A stretch of 42,401 bases of DNA. It comes from Nitrospinales bacterium (lineage in GTDB: Bacteria; Nitrospinota_A; UBA7883; JACRGQ01). A program made the position numbers and the translations under genes. The notes beneath the pieces were generated by a model, which was not told where the DNA came from, made no database searches, and worked only from the letters and a program-made list of their open reading frames with translations. Each line of letters starts with the position of its first letter. The first letter of the stretch is position 1. Positions 25,887 through 34,645 of this stretch are shown one piece after another. Where the stretch lies: positions 1 to 42,401 of the forward strand of contig JAHFEK010000011.1 in assembly GCA_023248495.1 (NCBI GenBank), read 5' to 3'.

Positions 25887-25935
25887 TTTGTCATCCTGGG
25901 CCGCAGACGAAGGAGCGGCGGAACAGAATGACAAA
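25887..25935. repeat. Palindromic interspersed repeat (GTCATCCTG / CAGAATGAC type)
   Basis: TTTGTCATCCTG (25887-25898) is mirrored with one mismatch by CAGAATGACAAA (25924-25935). It lies directly after the MfnF-like stop and resembles a widely found intergenic repeat motif. It may also attenuate transcription between the two convergent genes. Confidence 0.6.
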
Positions 25936-25951
25936 AACAGGATAAAGCGGA

Positions 25952-26227
25952 TTACGGGCGGCGCGAGAGGTTCCGTATCTTTACCCATAATATAAAAAAG
26001 ATGAGCAGAAGCGTGGCGGCGTTGGCAACGATCAGCGGCAATAACTTCATCATGACGCCGTAGACCGTCCACAACCCCACGCCAAGAGTGAACAACACCA
26101 GCATTGCCAGCGATAGGTCGTCCGTCCTGCGTGTGCGCCATGTCCGCACCACCTGCGGCAAAAACGCGATGGTGGTAAGCGTTCCGGCAAATAATCCCAG
26201 AGCATCAAGGCGGTTCATCCGCGCCAT
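25952..26227 (-). CDS. SemiSWEET / PQ-loop small sugar transporter
   Basis: A 91-aa protein with three predicted membrane helices (about 5-25, 38-57 and 62-84). FLPQVVRTWRTRRTDDLS holds the Pro-Gln PQ-loop motif after helix 1, typical of SemiSWEETs, which dimerise to pass sugars. The start is ATG 26227 or 26218. It is convergent with the MfnF-like gene, alone on its strand. The substrate is not predictable. Confidence 0.88.
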   Translation of the reverse strand: MARMNRLDALGLFAGTLTTIAFLPQVVRTWRTRRTDDLSLAMLVLFTLGVGLWTVYGVMMKLLPLIVANAATLLLIFFILWVKIRNLSRRP

Positions 26228-26332
26228 TCAACCACCAAACCGCGCCACCGCGCAAGGCAAACGCGGGATAATTCGGCGGGAGTCAGGCGCCGCGGGATTT
26301 AAGCGCGGTTGTTCCCGATTGGAGGCAGGCCC

Positions 26333-26379
26333 CCGCCCTTGCGGGCCCGCAACATAATAAATTCGGCTGTGCCGGCGCA
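26333..26379. repeat. Degenerate copy of the 8780-type palindromic repeat
   Basis: GGCCCGCAACATAATAAATT...GTGCCGGCGCA matches, with several changes, the unit at 8773-8810 (GGCCGCGCAACAGAATGAATT...GTACCGGTGCGG). It is followed by the HK promoter region. The remaining bases between 26228 and 26431 hold no gene that I can support. Confidence 0.45.
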
Positions 26380-26431
26380 ATACGCTTCCCCATAAAGGGT
26401 ATAATCAACCAATTATGTACGGAGATGACCG

Positions 26432-28357
26432 GTGAACCGCTATATGACCAACGACGCCCCCCGCATCCTCATCGTCGAGGGGGACCAACGGGAGGGAGAG
26501 GCCGCCGCCGCGCGGATCTCCGCCTACTTTCAAAAGCGGAGCATCCCCATAACGTGTGACTGGGTGAACTCGATCGAACGGTCGCTGGTGCAGGTGAAAT
26601 ACTACGACTATGACGCCGCAGTGGTCGCCATGCATCCGCAACCGGACGAATCGGGCATCGATTTTCTCGATCTCATGGAGCAACGCCACTTTAGTTTCCC
26701 CGTGCTGTTGATCGCGGCGCCGGACGACGGCGTGGCGATGGAGGAGGTGTATCGGCGCGGGGGCGCCCACGTCATCGTGCGCGGAGAAACGTATCTTGGC
26801 ACGCTTCCCGAGACGGTTGATAACGCCATCCTGCGTTTCCGCGCCCAGCGCGAGCAGGAGAGCCTGGCGGGCGACGTGCGTGAAAAAAACAAGGAACTCA
26901 GGGCGATGAACGAGATTCTCGCCCGGCAGTCGGTTCGCTTCCTCAAGCTCAAGAAAGAGCAGGAGGGGCAGCGGCGCAGAATGGAATCGCTGCTCAACGC
27001 CATGTCCGATGGCGTGGCGTTCGTCAACAGCCGCCGCGAAATAGAAATGCTCAATCCCGCCGCCCGCGCCATTTTCCGCACGGAAGGAACCGGCAAAGGA
27101 TTCTCGCTCGAAGATCTTAAGGCCTTCACCGGCATCGATCCTTTCGACCTGCGGACGGAAGACGAGACGCCCGCCGCGATCTTTTCCATCGATTACCGGG
27201 TCGCCGTGAGGGTGGTGGAGGAAGACGGCGCGCAAACCGGCCGCATGGTGGTGCTGCGCAACGTAACCCAGGAGAAAGAGGTCGAGCGGCTTAAGGCGGA
27301 ATTCCAGTCGATGGTGTCCCACGAACTGCGCACGCCGCTCACCGCCATCCGGGGCGCCGTAGAGAATTTTCTGCGCGGAACCTTGGGTGAAATCACCGGG
27401 CAGCAGCGCGTCTTTCTCACCATGATCCTGCGCAACGTGGAGCGGCAAACGCTGCTCATCAACGACATGCTCGATCTGGCGAAGCTGGAGGCGAACATGA
27501 TGTCGCTGAAAGCCGCATTGATGGAACCGGAATACGCGGCGCGTCTTTCCCACGAATCGTTCCGCTACGCCTGCGCCGAAAAGGAAGTTTCGCTTACGCT
27601 GATTTTATCGGAAGGGCTTCCCCACATTTACGCCGACGAGCGGATGGTCTGCCAGATTCTCGACAATCTGCTCTCCAACGCCCTCAAATTCACCCCCAAA
27701 GGCGGCTCAATCATTCTGGAAGTGTCCCCTATCGCGGGCGGGCCGGATCCGGCGGTTGCGTTTCGGGTCATCGACAGCGGCATCGGCGTGCCGGATCATC
27801 TGAAAGAGAAGATTTTCGACCGCTATTTCCAGGCCGATTCCTCGGTTCAGCGGCAGTACAAGGGAACCGGCCTGGGGCTGGCCATCTGCCGGAAGATGGC
27901 GGAACTGCACAACGGCACGGTGACCGCCACGGATGCGCCGGGCGGGGGCGCGGTTTTCACCCTTCGGCTGCCGGTGTCGTTGGCGATGCGGAAAAAAATC
28001 GTGCTGGCGGTGGCCGACGGCGCACAGCGCGGCAGGGACGAAGAGATTCTGCGCCGCGAATTTCATTGCATTACCGCCATGCCGGGCGATGACGTACTGG
28101 CAAAAATCACCGAGGCCCTTCCCCAATTGGTTCTAATCGACTATCTTGGAGAGGGTATGAACGGTTATGACATATACGGCGAAATGAAAAAAAACCCGTC
28201 CACCGCGCGAATCCCCGTGATTTTTCTGGGCGACGGCCTTACCGAAGGCGACAAGGTGCAAGCGCTCAAGGCGGGGGCGGCGGATGTTATCGCCCGGCCC
28301 TACAACGCCGGCGAGTTTCTCGCGCGCGTCAAACGTTCGGCGGGAGGCGCCGCGTGA
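26432..28357 (+). CDS. Hybrid sensor histidine kinase with two receiver-like domains
   Basis: A soluble 641-aa kinase with no membrane helix. Order: an N-terminal receiver-like domain (about 10-125) that lacks the phospho-acceptor Asp (VVAMHPQP); a coiled coil (about 135-185); a PAS-like domain (about 185-280); HisKA with H297 in VSHELRTPL; HATPase with N412 (NLLSNALKF), DSGIGVPD and GTGLGLA; and a C-terminal receiver-like domain (about 525-640). The last has D570 (LVLIDYLG), but Lys is replaced by Arg (IARPYN) and Thr by Gly (FLGDG). The start is GTG 26432 with GGAG at 26421. It overlaps the next gene (GTGA), so its partner is probably the diguanylate cyclase. Confidence 0.9.
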   Translation: MNRYMTNDAPRILIVEGDQREGEAAAARISAYFQKRSIPITCDWVNSIERSLVQVKYYDYDAAVVAMHPQPDESGIDFLDLMEQRHFSFPVLLIAAPDDGVAMEEVYRRGGAHVIVRGETYLGTLPETVDNAILRFRAQREQESLAGDVREKNKELRAMNEILARQSVRFLKLKKEQEGQRRRMESLLNAMSDGVAFVNSRREIEMLNPAARAIFRTEGTGKGFSLEDLKAFTGIDPFDLRTEDETPAAIFSIDYRVAVRVVEEDGAQTGRMVVLRNVTQEKEVERLKAEFQSMVSHELRTPLTAIRGAVENFLRGTLGEITGQQRVFLTMILRNVERQTLLINDMLDLAKLEANMMSLKAALMEPEYAARLSHESFRYACAEKEVSLTLILSEGLPHIYADERMVCQILDNLLSNALKFTPKGGSIILEVSPIAGGPDPAVAFRVIDSGIGVPDHLKEKIFDRYFQADSSVQRQYKGTGLGLAICRKMAELHNGTVTATDAPGGGAVFTLRLPVSLAMRKKIVLAVADGAQRGRDEEILRREFHCITAMPGDDVLAKITEALPQLVLIDYLGEGMNGYDIYGEMKKNPSTARIPVIFLGDGLTEGDKVQALKAGAADVIARPYNAGEFLARVKRSAGGAA

Positions 28358-29718
28358 TTCCCATCAAAATACTGCTGGTCGACGATGAGCAGGATCTTCT
28401 GCTGAACATGGAGACGGCGCTCAAGGGCGAAGGCTACGAAGTGATCACCGCGGAAAATGGCCGGGAAGCGATAGTCTTGGCGCGCAGCGCGCGGCCCGAT
28501 CTTGTCATCATGGATTGTATGATGCCGGATATGGACGGCATCACCGCCTGCCGCCACATCAAGGAAGACCCCGTCACCGCCAATATCAATGTTATTTTCC
28601 TGACCGCCAAGGACATGGCCGGCGACATGGTGGAGGGGCTGGATAGCGGCGCCATGGATTACATCACCAAGCCGTTCCATTACGACGCGCTTTTCGCGCG
28701 GCTGCGCTCGTTTCAGCGGCTGTACAACTACCAGAAACAACTGTCGGCGATGGTCGAATTTTCCAGCGCCATCAACCAGCTCGACATTCAAAAACTGGTT
28801 GCCGAGTTGCTTGCCCATCTCACTTCCATCATCCACGTCGAGCTTTTTTCCATTTTCCTCTACGATGAAAAGTTGAAGCAGATGGCGCTGATTGCTTCCA
28901 ACCATCCCTATCTGGCCGATACCCGGGAACTGGTGCTGGAAATTGATCAGACGCCTCTGATGCGCGATGTGGTGGAGCAAAAGCGCGTCATCCACATCAC
29001 TGAGTTCTCCAAATCCGCGTATAGCGTCGGCCATCGCGAAAAATACCGCGACGACTACGCTATCGGCGTGCCGCTGATAATGGGCAGCCGGCTGATCGGC
29101 GTGATGAACCTCAACGGAAATTCGCACGGCTTTTTCAACAAGCCGGATTTCACTTTTATCATGCTCGCGGCGGAACACATCGCCAGCGCCATCTCCAACG
29201 CCCTGCAATACCGGCGAATCCAGGAGATGGCAGTGACCGATTCCCTGACCGGCGTCTTCAATCGCCGCCATTTTTTCGAGCAGCTTGCCGCCGAGTGGGA
29301 GCGCTTCGACCGTTACAACAGCATTCTCTCCGTCATCATGGCCGATATAGATTTTTTCAAGAAGATTAATGACACCTGGGGGCATCCCTGCGGCGACGTG
29401 GTGTTGGCTCAAACGGCCAAAATCCTGAAAAGCCACCTGCGCAAGGTCGATACCGTTGCCCGGTATGGGGGCGAGGAATTCGTGATTCTGCTTCCCGAAA
29501 CCTCCGCCGAGGAGGCCGCCTTGGTGGCCGAACGTATGCGGGCCGATATTGCGAGCCATGCTTTTATGTGGGACGAGAATCGCATTAGCGCCACCATTTC
29601 ATTGGGCGTGGCGGATGCGACGGAAGAGAGAACCACGGCGTCGGAGTTCCTTTTGCGGAATGCGGATCAAAAGCTGTACCGGGCCAAAGAAACGGGCCGC
29701 AACCGGGTCGTCCGGTAA
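28354..29718 (+). CDS. Response regulator diguanylate cyclase (receiver-GAF-GGDEF)
   Basis: A 454-aa cyclic-di-GMP synthase. The receiver (1-120) has D10/D11, D54 (VIMDCMMP), Thr in FLTAKD and Lys in ITKPF, so it is intact. A GAF-like domain (about 135-285) follows. The cyclase domain (about 290-454) carries the active-site GGEEF at 372-376 and the RxxD product-inhibition site at 363-366 (RKVD), five residues before GGEEF. Its GTG overlaps the kinase stop, suggesting direct phosphorelay control of c-di-GMP. plsY follows after 9 bases. Confidence 0.93.
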   Translation: MIPIKILLVDDEQDLLLNMETALKGEGYEVITAENGREAIVLARSARPDLVIMDCMMPDMDGITACRHIKEDPVTANINVIFLTAKDMAGDMVEGLDSGAMDYITKPFHYDALFARLRSFQRLYNYQKQLSAMVEFSSAINQLDIQKLVAELLAHLTSIIHVELFSIFLYDEKLKQMALIASNHPYLADTRELVLEIDQTPLMRDVVEQKRVIHITEFSKSAYSVGHREKYRDDYAIGVPLIMGSRLIGVMNLNGNSHGFFNKPDFTFIMLAAEHIASAISNALQYRRIQEMAVTDSLTGVFNRRHFFEQLAAEWERFDRYNSILSVIMADIDFFKKINDTWGHPCGDVVLAQTAKILKSHLRKVDTVARYGGEEFVILLPETSAEEAALVAERMRADIASHAFMWDENRISATISLGVADATEERTTASEFLLRNADQKLYRAKETGRNRVVR

Positions 29719-29727
29719 ACCGCCGCC

Positions 29728-30360
29728 ATGCCATTTGCCGCCGCGGTACTTATCAGCTATTTGATTGGTTCCATACCATCAGCCCTCATCGCGGGCAAAA
29801 TCCTGCTCGGCATCGACATCCGCACCGTTGGCAGCGGCAACGCGGGCGCCACCAATCTCTACCGCCTCGCGGGGCTGCGTCCCTACCTCGCCGTGTTGGC
29901 GGCGGACATTTTGAAGGGATACGCCGCCGCCGCGTGGGTGCCGAACGCCGCCGCGGCCTCAGGCATAGATGGGGTTCATGCGATGATCGCCTGCGGGTTG
30001 GCCGCCGTCACGGGGCATATCTTCACCATTTTTGCCGGATTCAAGGGAGGTAAAGGCGTCGCCACCGCCGCGGGCATGATGCTGGCCCTCGCGCCTGGTC
30101 CTCTGCTGGCCGCCATCCTGGTCTATCTTGTCATTCTTTATTTCACCAGCTACGTTTCGCTCGGCTCCATCGGCGCGGCGGTATCGGTTCCGGTCACGCT
30201 GGTTGTTTCGCGCTTCGTGCTGGGAGTATCCGTCCGCGTTGAAATACAGGTCATCGCCGCGATGATGGCGCTTCTCATCCTTGTTACGCATCGCGAGAAT
30301 ATCGCGCGCCTGCTTAAGGGGGAAGAACGCAAGACCGAGTTTTTCCGGAAGGCGCGGTGA
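29728..30360 (+). CDS. plsY: Glycerol-3-phosphate acyltransferase PlsY
   Basis: PlsY transfers an acyl group from acyl-phosphate to glycerol-3-phosphate, the first step of phospholipid synthesis. The 210-aa membrane protein has five predicted helices and the three family motifs: GSGNAGATNLYR (about 36-47), GHIFTIFAGFKGGKGVATA (about 95-113) and THRENIARLLKGEE (about 190-203). It is probably co-transcribed with the kinase-cyclase pair. Confidence 0.95.
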   Translation: MPFAAAVLISYLIGSIPSALIAGKILLGIDIRTVGSGNAGATNLYRLAGLRPYLAVLAADILKGYAAAAWVPNAAAASGIDGVHAMIACGLAAVTGHIFTIFAGFKGGKGVATAAGMMLALAPGPLLAAILVYLVILYFTSYVSLGSIGAAVSVPVTLVVSRFVLGVSVRVEIQVIAAMMALLILVTHRENIARLLKGEERKTEFFRKAR

Positions 30361-30408
30361 GCCCGTGTCGACTTGGGCCTCATTGTGTGCTAACTTTTTG
30401 AAATCATC

Positions 30409-30987
30409 ATGAACAATCCAACAAAAGTACTTATCGTCGACGACGAAGACGTCATCCGCCAGATGGTCGGCCGCGTGCTTAAATACATGGCTATCGAGAG
30501 CGAATCGGCGGAGAACGGTTTCCAGGCGCTCGAAAAACTCAAAACCGGCCGGTACGATATCATCATCGCCGACATCCGTATGCCGAACATGGACGGGATG
30601 GAGTTGCTCAAGATCGCCGGCAAGGAATATCCCCAAATCGACGTCATAATCATGACCGCCCACTCGGCGAAATATTCCTTCGTCGATGTGGTGGAAGCGG
30701 GCGCGGCGGATTTCATCAACAAACCGTTCAGCGTGGAAGAACTGAAAGCGAAGATGGAAAGGGTCATGCGCGAACGGGCGGTCATGAAAGAGCTTATCGG
30801 CAAGTCCGCCCAGCTTGAACAGGCTTACCTGGACCTGCTGGCGGCCAAGGACGAGGTGGCGCGGCTCGGCAATGTGGCTAACCATGAAAAGGATTTCTTG
30901 CAGGGGGAAATCGAGCGGCTGAAACAGGACAATGCCCGTCTGCGGATCAAGGGCGGGAAAAAGGGATCCGGCAAGCCCGCCACGTGA
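30409..30987 (+). CDS. Receiver-coiled-coil response regulator
   Basis: A 192-aa protein. Residues 1-125 form an intact receiver: D11/D12, D55 in IIADIRMP, Thr in IMTAHS and Lys in INKPF. Residues 125-180 are a charged coiled coil (QGEIERLKQDNARL), and the end is a short basic tail. There is no DNA-binding or enzyme domain, so it probably signals through protein contacts, perhaps in a kinase complex. Its TGA overlaps the panC GTG. Confidence 0.9.
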   Translation: MNNPTKVLIVDDEDVIRQMVGRVLKYMAIESESAENGFQALEKLKTGRYDIIIADIRMPNMDGMELLKIAGKEYPQIDVIIMTAHSAKYSFVDVVEAGAADFINKPFSVEELKAKMERVMRERAVMKELIGKSAQLEQAYLDLLAAKDEVARLGNVANHEKDFLQGEIERLKQDNARLRIKGGKKGSGKPAT

Positions 30988-31829
30988 AAAATAAGCCGGT
31001 CATCATCCGGTCCCCAGGCGCCATGACCCGGTGGAGCGCCGGCCTGAAAGGAACGCTCGGCTTTGTTCCCACGCTGGGCGCGCTGCACGAAGGCCACGAA
31101 TCGCTTATCAAGCGTGCCCGGCGCGAAAACGATGTGGTGGCCGTTTCGGTCTTCGTGAATCCATTGCAGTTCACGCCGGAGGGATTTAAAAAATATCCGC
31201 GCAATCTTGCCGCCGACGCGAAAACCGTTGGGGCGGCGGGGGCGGCGGTTATCTTCGCCCCCTCGGCTGAGCGGATGTACCCCGCCGGATTTCAATCGCA
31301 AATCATCCTGCCGCCGCTGTTCGGCGCGCTCAAGCGGCAGAAGCTTGAATGGCATTACCGCGGGGTGCTGCAAGTGGTATTGAAATTGATTCAAATTGTT
31401 TTGCCGGATCGCGTTTATTTTGGCCTGAAGGATCCGCATCAACTGGCGTTGATCGAGCGGATGGCGGCGGATTTCAATCTCCCGGTCGAAATTCGGCGCT
31501 GCCCAACCGTGCGCGAGCGCAACGGCTTGGCCCGCTCATCGCGCAACACGCTGCTTACGGCGGAAGAGCGCGCCGCCGCGCCGGTGATTTACCAGGCGTT
31601 GCGCGCCGCCCAAAAAGCGTTGCGCGGGGGCGAAACTCCCGCGCGGGCGATGCGCGCGCTGGAAAGGACGCTCGTTGCGGAGCCGCTGGCCAGGCTGGAA
31701 TACGCGGAGATAGTCGATCCCGCCACCTTCGCTTCGCTACGGCGCGGCGCGCGCGAGGCGCTGGTCTACGCCGCCGTCTGGTTAGGCGAAAAACGGCTGG
31801 CCGATAACATCCGCTTCCGATTGAAATAA
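30984..31829 (+). CDS. panC: Pantothenate synthetase (pantoate-beta-alanine ligase)
   Basis: PanC joins pantoate and beta-alanine using ATP, the last step to pantothenate for coenzyme A. The 281-aa product has GFVPTLGALHEGHESL (HxGH-like ATP site), SVFVNPLQF, WHYRGVLQVV and YFGLKDPHQL, and an RSSRN segment near 183. The canonical KMS-like loop is RSSRN, as in the family. GTG 30984 overlaps the receiver stop by GTGA. It is followed after 2 bases by a glycosyltransferase-like gene. Confidence 0.93.
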   Translation: MKNKPVIIRSPGAMTRWSAGLKGTLGFVPTLGALHEGHESLIKRARRENDVVAVSVFVNPLQFTPEGFKKYPRNLAADAKTVGAAGAAVIFAPSAERMYPAGFQSQIILPPLFGALKRQKLEWHYRGVLQVVLKLIQIVLPDRVYFGLKDPHQLALIERMAADFNLPVEIRRCPTVRERNGLARSSRNTLLTAEERAAAPVIYQALRAAQKALRGGETPARAMRALERTLVAEPLARLEYAEIVDPATFASLRRGAREALVYAAVWLGEKRLADNIRFRLK

Positions 31830-31831
31830 CC

Positions 31832-32908
31832 GTGGCCGCTATCCTTTATTTTGTCAGCGGCCACGGCTTTGGCCATGCGGTGCGCGCGGCGCAAGTGGTG
31901 CGCGAACTTTCCAGTGGTGGACACCGATGCACCATTGTTACCTCCGCGCCGCAATGGATTTTCGATGCCAACCTGGCCGGGTGCGATTACGCTTACCGCG
32001 CGATGACGGTGGATGAAGGGGTGTTTCAGGTAGACAGCCTGCGCAACGATCTGACGCAAACGTATGACCGGTGGAAAATATTTTTGGATGGCACGGAACG
32101 CTGGCTTGAAGCGGGCATGGCGCTTGTGCGTGAAACCGGGGCGCGCGGCATCGTTTCCGATATCGCTCCACTCGCCTTTCCGCTGGCGCGGCGTACGGGG
32201 CTGCCTTCGGTTTTGGTGACCACCTTTACGTGGGATTGGATTCTGGATTTTTACCGCGATGAAAACCCCGCGTTCTCCGAACTCGCGCGGGAAATCCGCG
32301 CGAGTTACCTGATGGCCGATGCAATGGTTTACACGCCATTCGCCTACTGCTTGCCGCCGATAAGGCCGTCTTTCTTCGTGCCGCTCATCGCCAAAAAAGC
32401 GGCCGAGGGAAAACGGGAAATCAGAAAGCGGCTGGGGTGGGAGGATGTCCCCCATTTTTTCGTCACGTTCGGCGGGTACGGGGTGAGTGGCATCGATGGC
32501 TTGCGGCTGCGCGAAATGCCCGGCTGCCGCTTCGTCTTTTTAGGCGAGACCAGCGCGCGTGAAGGCAACATCCTCCGCCTTGCCAATAGCGAAGTATCGC
32601 ATCAGGAATTGGTGGCGGCCTGCGACGCGGTTATCGGCAAACCGGGATACGGCACGGTGGCCGAGTGCGCGCTGAACCGCACCCCGTTCGTTTACACCTC
32701 GCGCGGAAAATTCGCCGAGTACGGACCGATGGTGGCGGAGATGGCGGCATACATCCCTTCGCTCCACATCCCGCATGAAGAACTGTTCGCCGGGGGCCTG
32801 CGGAATTATATTTGCCGCATCCCGCCGTTCAATGACTCACACAAAACCGATCCCGGCACCGGCGCGCCCGCTGCCGCCGGCATCATCACCCGCCGCTTCG
32901 GGATCTAG
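31832..32908 (+). CDS. MurG-like glycosyltransferase family protein (GT28-type fold)
   Basis: A 358-aa soluble protein of the two-lobe GT-B fold. It starts ILYFVSGHGFGHAVRA (sugar-nucleotide glycosyltransferase glycine loop), and the C-terminal lobe has GKPGYGTVAECALNRTPFV, the typical donor-binding stretch. Similar proteins are annotated as glycosyltransferase-like or as the N-terminal half of L-arabinokinase. The donor and acceptor are unknown. The start is GTG 31832, two bases after panC, so it is probably the last gene of this run. Its stop overlaps the convergent gene in CTAG. Confidence 0.8.
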   Translation: MAAILYFVSGHGFGHAVRAAQVVRELSSGGHRCTIVTSAPQWIFDANLAGCDYAYRAMTVDEGVFQVDSLRNDLTQTYDRWKIFLDGTERWLEAGMALVRETGARGIVSDIAPLAFPLARRTGLPSVLVTTFTWDWILDFYRDENPAFSELAREIRASYLMADAMVYTPFAYCLPPIRPSFFVPLIAKKAAEGKREIRKRLGWEDVPHFFVTFGGYGVSGIDGLRLREMPGCRFVFLGETSAREGNILRLANSEVSHQELVAACDAVIGKPGYGTVAECALNRTPFVYTSRGKFAEYGPMVAEMAAYIPSLHIPHEELFAGGLRNYICRIPPFNDSHKTDPGTGAPAAAGIITRRFGI

Positions 32909-33825
32909 TTAAAAATTCCTTTAGCGCGCAGGAAGGCGACGCCCGACAAAGCGCGGTCAAGCGGCACGCGGTGGTTTATCTCCATCACCCTGATGGTTTC
33001 CGGCTTTAAGAACCCTTTCACCATATTCCAATCCACTTCGCCGCATCCCGGCTCGTTGTGGTCGGTGTAGCCGCCGGTTACGTCGTGCAGGTGCATGCCG
33101 ATGAGGCGGTTGCCGAATGTCTCCAGCATTTTGCGGTGCGGTATGCCGAAGAGGGTTTGAAGCGCGTGGGCGTGGCCGGAATCGTGCCAATAATACAGGT
33201 TGCCGCCGTCGAACGCATTGAAGATGACGCCGAATTCCTCGAAGATGGGCAGCTCGCCGAAGTAGTACCGGTTCTCCAGCCCCACTTTGACCCCCTCTTT
33301 CACCGCCGCCGCGTTAATTTCATCCAAGCTTTTCAGCGTTTGCGCAAATGGCTTGCGCGCGGCGGTCGTCCGTTTTATCAGCAGCGCCTCACGCGCCGCT
33401 TCCGCTTCGGCGCTCCCCAGTTTTCCGTCATCGCAAAAGCGCATCATGGCCGATTGCGCGCTCATATCTTCCGGGATCGCGCCGCAGTGCAGCACCACCG
33501 CACCCGCTTCGATATCCGCGGCGTGGCGAATCGTTTCGACAACGTCGCGCACCCCTTTTTTGCGTTGATCCTCGTCAAGAGCGGAAATTAAAAATTCTTC
33601 GGCCCCCCTGCCTCGCCCCTTTGCCGAAGGGCAGACGGCGTGCAACGAGGAGACGCGAATCCCCCATGCTTTTCTGTTTTGATTAATGGTGTCGAATGCC
33701 GCCGCGCCCAAGCGGAACTCCAGCTCCAGCGTGTTGATGCCGGTTTCCTTCATTGCCTCGACCAGCGCGCGCGGATCGGACAGCTCTTCCGCCCGCCAGC
33801 AGGTGGATATGGAACAGACGCTCAT
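32905..33825 (-). CDS. Sugar-phosphate isomerase/epimerase-like TIM-barrel protein
   Basis: A 306-aa protein of the xylose-isomerase-like (AP-endonuclease 2) family, which isomerises sugars or inositols or acts as hydrolase, usually with a divalent metal. Candidate metal-binding residues are found in LENRYYFGE, HDSGHAHAL, GMHLHDV and VMEINHR. The specific reaction is unknown. ATG 33825 fits homologues; the frame stays open to 33867. It is convergent with the glycosyltransferase, sharing the CTAG, and 10 bases after the YdjM-like gene on the same strand. Confidence 0.8.
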   Translation of the reverse strand: MSVCSISTCWRAEELSDPRALVEAMKETGINTLELEFRLGAAAFDTINQNRKAWGIRVSSLHAVCPSAKGRGRGAEEFLISALDEDQRKKGVRDVVETIRHAADIEAGAVVLHCGAIPEDMSAQSAMMRFCDDGKLGSAEAEAAREALLIKRTTAARKPFAQTLKSLDEINAAAVKEGVKVGLENRYYFGELPIFEEFGVIFNAFDGGNLYYWHDSGHAHALQTLFGIPHRKMLETFGNRLIGMHLHDVTGGYTDHNEPGCGEVDWNMVKGFLKPETIRVMEINHRVPLDRALSGVAFLRAKGIFN

Positions 33826-33835
33826 CGGTTTTCTT

Positions 33836-34330
33836 TCACGGAAGTTGCGCTTCGGCGGGAGCGGCAATGGACGGAACCCGTGCCTTCAGCCAATAGTAGA
33901 GGCACAACGGCCAACTGGCCACCTCCACCGCAAACATATAGGGATGCGGTTCGCCCCGGTAAAAGGAGAGCATATTTTCACCGATACCTTGCAGCGGGAA
34001 ATATTCCCACGTTCCCAGCAGCGGCCACGCAAGGACATTTAATTGAGCCCAATCTTCGGCCAGATGAAACGCCGCGCCCACGGCCACCGTGGCCAGCGTT
34101 TCCCGATGCCGGGGCATCAGGCGGAAAAGAATAAAAAACCCCAGCGCAAGTATGACCGCCGAATGGGCCAAACAGCGTCCGGGATAGTCGAACAGGATGG
34201 CAAGCGGTTTATCCACCACGTCTGGCAGCAACGCTCCCAACAGCAGCGGATAAAGCGGGCGCAAAACCGGCAGTTGTTTTTTCAACGCGCCACGGGCCGC
34301 ATAGGTGACGGTCAGGTGTCCCGCGTACAT
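33836..34330 (-). CDS. YdjM-like (DUF457) membrane protein
   Basis: A 164-aa integral-membrane protein with four to five helices. LLLGALLPDVVDKPLA, CLAHSAVILAL and GAAFHLAEDW contain the Asp and His residues conserved in the DUF457 family, formerly described as membrane-bound metal-dependent hydrolases. The activity is not established. ATG 34330 has a good SD, GGGAG. Downstream on the same strand is the TIM-barrel gene after 10 bases. Confidence 0.8.
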   Translation of the reverse strand: MYAGHLTVTYAARGALKKQLPVLRPLYPLLLGALLPDVVDKPLAILFDYPGRCLAHSAVILALGFFILFRLMPRHRETLATVAVGAAFHLAEDWAQLNVLAWPLLGTWEYFPLQGIGENMLSFYRGEPHPYMFAVEVASWPLCLYYWLKARVPSIAAPAEAQLP

Positions 34331-34406
34331 TTGGCATTCTCCCTATTCTGGTTTTTATATAGCCTATCATGCCGGAAAGGGTGAAGCCCGTCCGGCAGAA
34401 GACCGC

Positions 34407-34436
34407 AAAAAAAAGGGGGCCATTGTTGGCCCCCCG
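34407..34436 (-). terminator. Strong Rho-independent terminator of the lipoprotein cluster
   Basis: On the minus strand, GGGGGCCAA-CAA-TGGCCCCC (complement of 34415-34434) is followed by eight T residues (complement of 34407-34414). It lies 30 bases after the 51-aa lipoprotein stop and separates the cluster from the YdjM-like gene. Confidence 0.9.
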
Positions 34437-34465
34437 CTATTCCCGGCTGTTTCGCCGCAAATCGT

Positions 34466-34621
34466 TTAGCGTTTTTCTTCCTTTTCCAGTTTGCCGCCGG
34501 TTTCGCCCGAACGCTGGCGTACTCCTTCGTTGTCCCAGGGTTGTGCCGGGGGCGGTTTCGTGGCGCAGGCGGCGACCGCTAAAAGCATTACCGCCACCGC
34601 GAGAGCAGTCAATTTATGCAT
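34466..34621 (-). CDS. Small lipoprotein (51 aa)
   Basis: A 51-codon gene from ATG (complement of 34619-34621) to TAA (34466-34468), with AAAGGAAAG just upstream. The product has a short signal (KLTALAVAVMLL) and lipobox LAVAAC, with C19 the lipidated residue; the mature 33-aa part starts CATKPPPAQP and ends KLEKEEKR. It is the last gene of the cluster, 24 bases after the LPP20-like lipoprotein, and is followed by the strong terminator. The mature part is probably disordered and periplasmic. The family is unknown. Confidence 0.75.
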   Translation of the reverse strand: MHKLTALAVAVMLLAVAACATKPPPAQPWDNEGVRQRSGETGGKLEKEEKR

Positions 34622-34645
34622 GATCTTTCCTTTCGTCAGCCGGGG

